In this document: positions 19,867 through 27,056 of the stretch, piece by piece
Layout of the letters: each line of letters opens with the position of its first letter
Position numbering within the stretch: position 1 is the stretch's first letter
From: Lachnospiraceae bacterium
Lineage (GTDB): Bacteria; Bacillota; Clostridia; Lachnospirales; Lachnospiraceae
Reading direction: 5' to 3'
Length of the DNA stretch: 64,000 nt
NCBI GenBank assembly: GCA_030523275.1
Contig: JAUNIX010000001.1
Coordinates: 102,975 to 166,974 of the forward strand
Program-made: the position numbers and the translations under genes
The notes under the pieces: model-generated
The model's input: only the letters and a program-made list of their open reading frames with translations
What the model was told of the DNA's origin: nothing
Database searches by the model: none

Positions 19867-19918
19867 GAATTTTGTAAGTAAAAAGAGTGTATTACAGCAA
19901 TAGAATTTGGAAGAGAAA

Positions 19919-21886
19919 ATGAAACAGATTAAAATAGCAAGTTTTGTATCATTGCTAGCTATAAGTATTTTTTTATTAATTTCATGTAATATGGGAAGAA
20001 AAATAGAAAAAAAGAAATCTCCTGTGAAAGTTTTTTCTGCTGATTTTTCAAAGAAATCTCCATTGAGCACACAATTTTATGCTTGGGAGGGTCGAGAATT
20101 TATGGGAGAAACGTATCAACCATTATCATCTATTCAATGCAAAGATGGTATAGCTCATTTAAAATCCTTTTATGATAAAGAACAGGACACCTGGAAAACG
20201 CAAATGATGTCTACAGCGGGATTGTTTGAATCAGATAATTTTACATGCAAATTTGAGGGTAAGTTTAATAAAGAGCCAGGAAGTTGGCAGGGTGTGATTA
20301 CTTATGGAACTGGCACATATTGGTCTAATAATATATATTCTGATGGTATAAAATGGCCTTCTGGTGGAGAGATTGATGTATTTGAGCAGGCTGGTGGGTA
20401 TTCGGAAACTCCTACTTTTTTTGAAACCCCATCTGTGCATTTTGGCTCTGGTAGCAGTAGTGGATATTTGAGAAATCATGAAAAAATAACAGGAGAAAAG
20501 GTGGAATTTTCTCCTGAAGAGTGGCATGAATATAGATTTTCTCTGAAGAAAGGTATTGTAAAAGTTTGGATAGATGGTGAGATGGTGGGTAAAAAGGATT
20601 TCAATAATTGTGAGGTAAATAATGAATATCTCGTAAATTATAATCCATTTTTAAAACCACAGGCATTTTATTTGCTTGGGGGAGTAGCCACCTCCGGAGC
20701 AAATAAAGAATCAAAATTTGATTTTCAAGTTAAAAATTTTGAAGTCTATCAAGAGGACAAAATTTTATGTGAAAAATTGAAAATATATCCTCAAATGTGG
20801 GATCAAAATACGAAATTAACATTTCCAGTTAATGCTGAATTATATTTTGATAAAATTTATACACCTTCAAATGTTAGTAACAAAGCGTGTACATGGAAAT
20901 CGTCAAATGAATCTGTTGCAATTGTAAAAGCGGGATATGTAAAAACTGTTGGTGAAGGAACTGCGGTTATCAAAGCAACTTGTGGAAAAGTTTCGGCACA
21001 GTATACATTAAAAGTAAGTAATAATGCTAATATTCCTTGTGCTCAAATTAAATCAGAAATTGATACTCTGACTATAAAAGAGGGACGCTCAAAGAATATT
21101 CAATATGATGTATATCCGAGATATACAACAGATAAAGTTGTAGCTTCTATAGAAAATACGCAAATAGCAGAGCTGTCTGGAACAACTATAAAAGCAAAAA
21201 AAGTCGGAGAGACCAAATTAATATTAAAATGTGGAATGAAAAGAAAAGAAATAGATATTGTTGTTAGGGAGAATAGTAAAGAGCCATTTGCTAAATATGA
21301 TTTAAATCAAATTACAGGGAAAATTGGTTTAAATGATTCGCAAAAAGGTTATGAAACCAAAGCTACGGTGCAAAATTTAGGTGAAGATGGAAAAGTATTG
21401 GATATGACAGCAACTTATAACGTATCCGATATATGTGTTGATGATAAATGGAAAAAAGGATTGTCTGGTGTGGAAATGAAAACTCCTGTTTTGGATAATG
21501 AAAAGGAATTAACAAAAGATTCATTTTTGTATTTTATTAAGGCATCAGAATGTAGTGTCCGCACGAATGATGTTAATAATGCTAATTGTATGCCATCCAT
21601 AGATATAACGGACAAGGATATTGTAGTTAGATATGGGGATGTAGAGATATATCAACAAATTTTGAATTCAAGTACTACAACACATAGTGTTGCTATCTAT
21701 GGGATAAATGGAAAATCATCAGTATTTATTGATGGAAAAAAGGTTGTTGGAAATGGAAAAACCGAATATATTCAAGATTTAAAACAATTAATTATTAAAA
21801 CTAGTAGAAAGAATGGAATTCAATCTTTTGCTGCTTATTCCGATGTTGAATTTACGGATAAAAAATTAGAAAGTATGACTTATTGA
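19919..21886 (+). CDS. GH16-family lipoprotein with Ig-like repeats
   Basis: This is an exported glycoside hydrolase of 655 aa. The ATG at 19919 fits a GGAAGAG site better than the TTG at 19907. A lipoprotein signal (LLISC lipobox, about residue 21-25) is followed by a laminarinase-type GH16 domain at about residues 45-285 with the complete catalytic motif GGEIDVFEQ, holding the two catalytic glutamates around an Asp, and a later SPEEWHEYRFSLKKG strand. Two bacterial Ig-like (BIG2) domains follow (KACTWKSSNESVAIVKAGYVKT and VVASIENTQIAELSG), then a C-terminal beta-rich region of unknown role. GH16 enzymes cut beta-1,3/1,4-glucans or galactans. Here it may cut the polymer being made, setting length or releasing it. 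Confidence 0.85.
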   Translation: MKQIKIASFVSLLAISIFLLISCNMGRKIEKKKSPVKVFSADFSKKSPLSTQFYAWEGREFMGETYQPLSSIQCKDGIAHLKSFYDKEQDTWKTQMMSTAGLFESDNFTCKFEGKFNKEPGSWQGVITYGTGTYWSNNIYSDGIKWPSGGEIDVFEQAGGYSETPTFFETPSVHFGSGSSSGYLRNHEKITGEKVEFSPEEWHEYRFSLKKGIVKVWIDGEMVGKKDFNNCEVNNEYLVNYNPFLKPQAFYLLGGVATSGANKESKFDFQVKNFEVYQEDKILCEKLKIYPQMWDQNTKLTFPVNAELYFDKIYTPSNVSNKACTWKSSNESVAIVKAGYVKTVGEGTAVIKATCGKVSAQYTLKVSNNANIPCAQIKSEIDTLTIKEGRSKNIQYDVYPRYTTDKVVASIENTQIAELSGTTIKAKKVGETKLILKCGMKRKEIDIVVRENSKEPFAKYDLNQITGKIGLNDSQKGYETKATVQNLGEDGKVLDMTATYNVSDICVDDKWKKGLSGVEMKTPVLDNEKELTKDSFLYFIKASECSVRTNDVNNANCMPSIDITDKDIVVRYGDVEIYQQILNSSTTTHSVAIYGINGKSSVFIDGKKVVGNGKTEYIQDLKQLIIKTSRKNGIQSFAAYSDVEFTDKKLESMTY

Positions 21887-22102
21887 ATAATTTAATTTAA
21901 GATTTATGAAATAATAGTAAAAAAAACAAGTTTTGATCTGTCGAGATAAATCATAAATCTATGTTATAAATGGTCTTCAATAACATTATAGATTAAAAAC
22001 CTAATGTGCTATTAATAATGCCATAAGTGTGCTTTAATTATCAAGCAAATGGTTATATGGATGAAAGAAAAAATTGAATAAAAATATTAAGAGGCAATTT
22101 AT

Positions 22103-23008
22103 ATGAAACATATTTGTAAACATATAAAATTATTTTTAGCATTGTTAATAATAATTTGTACAACAGTAGTGGGAATAAGGTATAGTGTTTATGTATCTTA
22201 TCATCATTTAGAGACAACATGTTATACAATAAAATCTGATAAGATTAGAGGAAAAATTCGCTTTGTTATGATTTCGGATCTTCATGATTTTGAATTTGGT
22301 TTTAAAAATGTTAATTTGGTCAAAGAAATTAAAAAGCAGAAACCAGATTTTATTTTAGTTGTTGGAGATATTATTAATGGGGAAAGTGCTGATAGTCATA
22401 TTGCCACGGATTTACTAAAAGAGATAGTGGATATAGCCCCTGTTTATTATTCATGGGGTAATCAGGAAGAAGAATATATTAAAAAACAAACATCAGACTT
22501 GGAGGAAGAACTAACAGATGCAGGAGCAATAGTTTTGGATAAAGAATACTATAAGATCAACATCCGTGGTAATGAGATTTGTCTTGGAGGTCTTTATGAT
22601 TATGCATTTGGGTTTGATGGAGAAGGCCTTATGAGTAAAACAAATATGGATTCAGAAATATTGAAATTTTTGGAAAATTTTCAAAAAAATAAGTCCTATA
22701 AGATTATAATGGCTCATCGACCAGATAGCTTTATCTTTGGTGAAGCCTATAATACTTGGGATATCGATCTTGTACTTTCAGGGCATAATCATGGAGGTCA
22801 GGTAATATTGCCGATATTAGGGGGTTTATATGGTGGTGATCAAGGATTTTTTCCAAATTATGATTTTGGAGAATTTCATTTTAAAATCTTAAAAAGTATG
22901 ATTATTACAAGGGGATTAAGCAGCGATAAAGAAAAATTACCAAGGTTTAACAATGTGCCTGAAATAGTATCAGTGGATTTGATTGGGAGTAAACCAACTT
23001 CTAACTAA
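22103..23008 (+). CDS. Membrane-anchored metallophosphoesterase
   Basis: This 301-aa protein has one N-terminal membrane helix (about residues 10-27) and a calcineurin-like phosphoesterase domain of the YaeI/YkoQ type. Metal-binding motifs are SDLHDF, VVGDIING, MAHRPD and LSGHNHGGQV. The usual GNHE motif reads GNQE, so the His that normally aids catalysis is replaced by Gln. The C-terminus (GGDQGFFPNYDFGEF, TRGLSSDKEKLPRFNNVPEIV) is clearly related to the remnant at 29129-29380. About 216 bp separate it from the GH16 gene, with no gene seen between. The substrate is unknown; relatives cleave lipid-linked diphosphates. Confidence 0.85.
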   Translation: MKHICKHIKLFLALLIIICTTVVGIRYSVYVSYHHLETTCYTIKSDKIRGKIRFVMISDLHDFEFGFKNVNLVKEIKKQKPDFILVVGDIINGESADSHIATDLLKEIVDIAPVYYSWGNQEEEYIKKQTSDLEEELTDAGAIVLDKEYYKINIRGNEICLGGLYDYAFGFDGEGLMSKTNMDSEILKFLENFQKNKSYKIIMAHRPDSFIFGEAYNTWDIDLVLSGHNHGGQVILPILGGLYGGDQGFFPNYDFGEFHFKILKSMIITRGLSSDKEKLPRFNNVPEIVSVDLIGSKPTSN

Positions 23009-23013
23009 TTATT

Positions 23014-23082
23014 AATTGGGCACGAGTCTATGGTGTATTAACTATTATGTATGAAGGATGCATACCAGAAGAATCAGGATAG
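23014..23082 (+). pseudogene. Gene 3' end remnant, copy A
   Basis: Reading in one frame gives NWARVYGVLTIMYEGCIPEE, then Ser-Gly and a TAG at 23080. It aligns residue for residue with copy B at 24547-24615, with conserved Trp, Tyr, Ile, Tyr-Glu, Cys-Ile and Glu positions, and both end in Gly-stop. The pattern of change looks like former coding sequence. The parent gene was not recognised. The two copies bracket the small gene pair at 23326-24196. Confidence 0.4.
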
Positions 23083-23233
23083 AAAAAAGTCACTTTTAAG
23101 AGGGATGTTGGTAAACAATCATGCAGATTGTATGGTTGTTTTTCTATGCATACTAATTTTTTTCAATCTCAAATTCCTTTGAAATTTTTCGACAATATAT
23201 GGACTAACTGAAAAGGAAGTTAATAGACGTAAA

Positions 23234-23283
23234 TTGTCAATTTTTGTGTACAATTGTCAAATTTATAAGATGTTATATATGAT
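23234..23283 (+). promoter_or_regulatory. Promoter with tandem TTGTCAA boxes (operon 1 of the island)
   Basis: TTGTCAA occurs at 23234-23240 and again at 23254-23260, 20 bp apart. The second box serves as -35 (TTGTCA), followed by an 18-bp spacer and TATGAT at 23278-23283 within TATGATAAAATT. The same arrangement, with identical spacings, precedes the deaminase operon on the other strand (28177-28226). Transcription would start near 23290, about 35 bp before the first gene. Confidence 0.72.
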
Positions 23284-23325
23284 AAAATTGTGCTATAAAA
23301 TTTTTTAATGGAAAGGATGACGATT

Positions 23326-23796
23326 ATGGAAAAAAATAATGAAATTAAGACAGACAAACTTGAGATTTATAAAAATATTCTTGAATGGGAGGATTCTATA
23401 ATTCAGCTTAGTAATGTTTCGCAAGTGTCTACTAAACCAATGGAGTTACAAGATTTTCCTAAATGGACTATAATTGTATGTATTGTTGGTTTATGTGTTT
23501 GTGAAATGAATCCAGCAATTAGTATTATAGCATGGTTTATCGCGGGAATAGGAATTTGGTTATGGTATTCTGAGAATGAAAGATTAAAAACAAGGACTAT
23601 ACTTACATTAAAATTAAATGCAGGAAATAATGTTCTGTTTGTATTTAATAATAAAGAATTTTTAAAAAGAGTATGGGAAGTATTAAAACAAATTATTGCA
23701 GATGGGAATGAAAGGGAGGCAGATGTAGTAATCAATATTAAAGATAACTATTTATCAGATAATGCAGGAATTTTTAAAGAATTTAAAATAAACTGA
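23326..23796 (+). CDS. Small two-helix membrane protein, DUF6232-like
   Basis: This 156-aa protein starts at the ATG at 23326, which follows GGAAAGGATG; an earlier ATG at 23308 lacks a site. The N-terminal 45 residues are soluble (WEDSIIQLSNVSQVSTKPMEL), two close hydrophobic segments follow at about residues 47-64 and 66-82 (PKWTIIVCIVGLCV, ISIIAWFIAGIGIWLW), and a charged C-terminal domain ends the protein. The arrangement and the Ile-x-x-Val-Ser-x-Val region resemble the DUF6232 family, whose function is unknown. It shares its promoter pattern with the deaminase operon and is followed 10 bp later by a coiled-coil protein, so the two are likely partners. Confidence 0.6.
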   Translation: MEKNNEIKTDKLEIYKNILEWEDSIIQLSNVSQVSTKPMELQDFPKWTIIVCIVGLCVCEMNPAISIIAWFIAGIGIWLWYSENERLKTRTILTLKLNAGNNVLFVFNNKEFLKRVWEVLKQIIADGNEREADVVINIKDNYLSDNAGIFKEFKIN

Positions 23797-23806
23797 GGTG
23801 ATCAAC

Positions 23807-24196
23807 ATGAGTAAAACGATAAATATTTCCGAAAATCATTTGAAGGATGAAAGTTCAATAATAGAAAATATAAATTTAAAAAATATTCCTGACAATATGG
23901 AAATAGATATTTCTAAAAATAAATTACAAGATAAGAGTGCAATTATAAAAAATACTGATGCAATTAATGAGGATGAAGAGAAATATAAATTATATGAGGA
24001 TATTAATGAAAAAATAGAACAATTTGTTGAATGGAGTGATGAATACCAAAAACTTCAGCAGATGAAAAGAGAAATTTCAAGAAAAAACAGTAAATTAAAA
24101 GAAATTATAAAAAAATTTAGTATAGATTTAACACAAGGATGTTTGGTGAATGTTTTAAGTGAATCTGTAATGCAACTGTTAGTTAAATATCTCTGA
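23807..24196 (+). CDS. Small coiled-coil protein with an internal repeat
   Basis: No family was recognised. The 129-aa protein is best started at the ATG at 23807, which has a GAGGTG site. Residues 5-20 (INISENHLKDESSIIEN) and about 34-50 (IDISKNKLQDKSAIIKN) are two copies of one unit, sharing the pattern I-x-I-S-x-N-x-L-x-D-x-S-x-I-I-x-N. A charged segment rich in Glu and Lys follows (about 60-105), likely to form a coiled coil, and then a hydrophobic amphipathic tail. It is co-transcribed with the membrane protein upstream. A repeat-plus-coil layout would suit a ligand sensor or an oligomerising partner, which is inference. Confidence 0.55.
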   Translation: MSKTINISENHLKDESSIIENINLKNIPDNMEIDISKNKLQDKSAIIKNTDAINEDEEKYKLYEDINEKIEQFVEWSDEYQKLQQMKREISRKNSKLKEIIKKFSIDLTQGCLVNVLSESVMQLLVKYL

Positions 24197-24256
24197 TTTT
24201 AATATTTTATAAAATGACAAATGAAGTATATGAAAGATTTCTGTAAATAATATTTT

Positions 24257-24297
24257 AAAGGGTCTTCTATGATAAAAGAAATTCATAGGAGGCCTTT
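24257..24297 (+). terminator. Hairpin after the coiled-coil gene
   Basis: AAAGGGTCTTCTATGA pairs, with one bulge and G-U pairs, with TCATAGGAGGCCTTT across a 10-base loop, about 60 bp after the stop. The T-run is weak (CCTTTCATT), so this is a likely but imperfect terminator. Confidence 0.5.
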
Positions 24298-24546
24298 CAT
24301 TATTGCAATGCAAAAGAAAGCTATATACGAAAATATAAATGATAGAAAGATATATAACTGGATGTGATATGCTTGATTCTTAAATTTTCATCAACTGTCA
24401 GAAAAAATCATATACAATGGATGTAATCAAGTTATTAAATGTAACATAGTGCAGACCGAATCAGTAGAGAAATGTTTTTTAGAAATACAGTGCTACGAAA
24501 AGCACTATATTTATCTATATTTGAGGCTACAGAGAGACAAGATTAA

Positions 24547-24615
24547 GACTGGATACAAGCCTATATAGAATTAAGCATTACGTACGAAGAGTGTATACTT
24601 GAATAATTAGGATAG
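24547..24615 (+). pseudogene. Gene 3' end remnant, copy B
   Basis: Reading DWIQAYIELSITYEECILE, then stop-Leu-Gly-stop, it matches copy A at 23014-23082 at about 70% of bases over the shared 63-bp stretch (24560-24622). It has an extra TAA at 24604. It appears to be a second decayed 3' end of the same unknown gene. Confidence 0.4.
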
Positions 24616-24804
24616 AAAAAAGACCAGAAAAACAGACGGAAAGCTTACAATTTGGGATATTCCCAAGAAGGGCAGTACCTGAAAACAGGCACCACCCTTT
24701 GTAACATGTTTAACATATATTATATCAGTTTTGTCTGTTTACACAAAATTTGAAACAGTCTCGAAGATTCATATTTATAGACTTTTTTCATAGATTTAAA
24801 AAAT

Positions 24805-27006
24805 TTATTTGTTTTTTATATAAGGATCTTTATATAGTAATTCAATACCTCTTAATTTTAGCTCATCCTTCATAGGTATAATTGGTGTGTATAATTTGGT
24901 ATATGCAATGCCTATAGCACCTTCAAATAAAATAAATTTTGTTCTTGATGTTTTATTTCCAATAGCATTTACATGGGCTTGCGCAATTCCTGGATAGTTT
25001 TCTATATAATATATTTTTCTGATACCATATTCCTTAGCTAGCATGGTACAATTTTCGCAAGAACTTGATGTTGTAAATAAACATCCGTCTATTGTTTTTT
25101 CTCTATCGCATTGAGAAAAAGCTCTGGCCTCTGCATGAATTGATCTAGATAAAAATGGATTTCTCTCATTTTTTATTCCATTATATAAAGTTTTAAAACA
25201 ATATACCGAAGGAATTCCTTCTAATATTTCATTTTGTACTGTTACATCTGAAAAATCATAACAATCAATATATTGTCTAAAAAGAGAATTGCGACATAAT
25301 TCCATATCACTATAGATTTGGCAATTATCCGAATATTTTAAACTTTGCAAATCCCTATAGACACATGGAATATCTACTGAAGGAGCGTCATTCCATCCTA
25401 TAGATAAAATTTGATATTGGTTATTTGTAACAACAGCACCAACTTGTCTTGATATACATCCTGAATTTACCTTAGCACAAAATGCAATCTGCATACATCT
25501 TTCCACTTTTGTTGGAGGTACTAAACCAGGGTGCATAATTAAACTAATATACTTAATAATTTGATATTTCAGCTTTTTCGTAATTTTTCCTTCAGTTTTA
25601 TATGTATTCTTAAAAAATATATCAGCATTTTGAGTTGAGTTTTGAATATCTTGCATATAGAATGGATATAAGCCAGAAATCAAGCTAAATGTTCTAACGG
25701 GATCTTTTAAGATTGTTAGATAAAATTTTATTTCATCTATTGTTATGCCAAATCTTTTGTAGTTTGTGTTATTAATTAAATCTCGGTAAATTCTTTCAAT
25801 ATTAGGGCACCATTCAAAGTTATATTTTCTTTCAATATCAGCTTTTTTTAATATACACAACATGTAATGTAGAAAATCATTTGGAGATTTTAACGATTCT
25901 AAATATTCGAATTGTTGAGAATCAACCAAAGTTCCATCTTCTTCAATTTGCTCTATCATTAAATGAATAAAGATATTGAAATTGTTTTTAATTAAATGTG
26001 GATTCTCATAGAGAACTGTATAGTTAGAAGTTTTATATTTTGTATCGTTATATTCTGTTTTTTCATTTCCTAACAGAGCTATTGTGTAATATGCTGAATA
26101 TCTGTCCTTTAAAAAACTAAATTCATATGGATTTTTTAAGGAATCAATAACAATTTGAACAGGAACCGATTTTTTATTAGAAAAAGGGGATCTTCGGATT
26201 TTAATAAAAGTGTTAATTCTTTTTGCGATGCTATAAAAATCAAAATTTTCAATCTTTTCAATTTTCTTTAATCTTTTTCTCCATTGAGATATATCTAATG
26301 TACCAAAAAATCGAATTTCATTTCCATATTTTTGAAATAATTGAGTATATTTTTCTTCATTAATAGATGATTTCAAAGATGCTCCAATTATTGGTAATAT
26401 ATACTTAGTATAAACATAAAGATCTAAATTTATGCGGGTATTAATTGTTTTTCCTTTTCGATTACGTAAAGTATTAATATAATCCATTAGCTCACCGTTT
26501 TTTTGAAAAAGTAAATATTCTAATTCTTTTTCTATAAAATTACTTCGAAATTCACAAAGTAATTTATATACGTTTTTAAAATTATCATTTGATAGTTTTG
26601 ATTTATAATTATGAATAGTTTTTTCTAACATTTCTCCTATTTTTTGTTTGAATTCAGTGTCCTTTATTAAATTGAATCCTAATTCTTGATTAAATCTTTT
26701 CCAGCATATTTTGTTTTCTAAAAGATATGAAATAATAATATCACGAACTTTAATTACATCAAACTTTTTCCAATGTACTCGGGCATAATTATAAATATTT
26801 TTATATTCTAAAGTATCTACTAGATCCTTTGAAAAACTTTTCTCAGGTAAAGCGATTTCGTTGAAATCTTTCTGTAAAATTTGAGCAATTTCTGATATGT
26901 TGCTATCTTTTGAACCAGTTAATCCTATTATTATAAAATCTGAACGTTGATCAAAAACTTTTTTAATTGTTTTTTGTTGCATAACAGTAGCTAATTCTTT
27001 TTTCAT
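24805..27006 (-). CDS. AvcD-like deoxycytidylate-deaminase-family protein, candidate antiphage enzyme
   Basis: This 733-aa protein has the two-ended layout of AvcD/antiphage dCTP deaminases: an N-terminal P-loop-like domain and a C-terminal zinc cytidine-deaminase domain. At residues 28-40 the P-loop is degenerate (GLTGSKDSNIS, where relatives have a Gly-Lys/Gly-Ser loop). The deaminase domain (about 510-700) has RQVGAVVTNN, SIGWNDAPS, HAE at 624-626 and Cys650-x-x-Cys653, that is, the full zinc set, although the usual Pro before the first Cys is Ser. A long helical middle of about 400 residues makes it larger than described AvcD proteins (roughly 530 aa). Known family members deplete dCTP/dCMP during phage infection. 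It lies 50 bp downstream of a dCTP-deaminase-fold protein. The antiphage role here is inferred. Confidence 0.72.
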   Translation of the reverse strand: MKKELATVMQQKTIKKVFDQRSDFIIIGLTGSKDSNISEIAQILQKDFNEIALPEKSFSKDLVDTLEYKNIYNYARVHWKKFDVIKVRDIIISYLLENKICWKRFNQELGFNLIKDTEFKQKIGEMLEKTIHNYKSKLSNDNFKNVYKLLCEFRSNFIEKELEYLLFQKNGELMDYINTLRNRKGKTINTRINLDLYVYTKYILPIIGASLKSSINEEKYTQLFQKYGNEIRFFGTLDISQWRKRLKKIEKIENFDFYSIAKRINTFIKIRRSPFSNKKSVPVQIVIDSLKNPYEFSFLKDRYSAYYTIALLGNEKTEYNDTKYKTSNYTVLYENPHLIKNNFNIFIHLMIEQIEEDGTLVDSQQFEYLESLKSPNDFLHYMLCILKKADIERKYNFEWCPNIERIYRDLINNTNYKRFGITIDEIKFYLTILKDPVRTFSLISGLYPFYMQDIQNSTQNADIFFKNTYKTEGKITKKLKYQIIKYISLIMHPGLVPPTKVERCMQIAFCAKVNSGCISRQVGAVVTNNQYQILSIGWNDAPSVDIPCVYRDLQSLKYSDNCQIYSDMELCRNSLFRQYIDCYDFSDVTVQNEILEGIPSVYCFKTLYNGIKNERNPFLSRSIHAEARAFSQCDREKTIDGCLFTTSSSCENCTMLAKEYGIRKIYYIENYPGIAQAHVNAIGNKTSRTKFILFEGAIGIAYTKLYTPIIPMKDELKLRGIELLYKDPYIKNK

Positions 27007-27056
27007 CTTTATTTCAATAAAGTATTAATCTAATACTTATTATCCTTTCTTATTTA

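Larger units (their letters stand above)
24197..24804. other. Intergenic stretch between convergent operons, with hairpins
   Basis: The stretch has no credible gene. It contains a hairpin at 24257-24297, a short AGTGCT/AGCACT hairpin near 24489-24506, the gene-end remnant copy B (24547-24615), and a hairpin at 24668-24699 with an AAGGG/CCCTT base and a CCTG-AAAA-CAGG tip. The last could terminate the - strand operon or be part of a small RNA. Confidence 0.5.

Noticed and set aside
23308..23326. Earlier ATG as start of the small membrane protein
   Set aside because: It has no ribosome site; the ATG at 23326 has GGAAAGGATG just upstream.
24805..27006. Deaminase as an ordinary housekeeping dCMP deaminase
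   Set aside because: Those are about 150-180 aa; this protein is 733 aa with an N-terminal P-loop-like domain and sits in an operon with a Dcd-fold partner.
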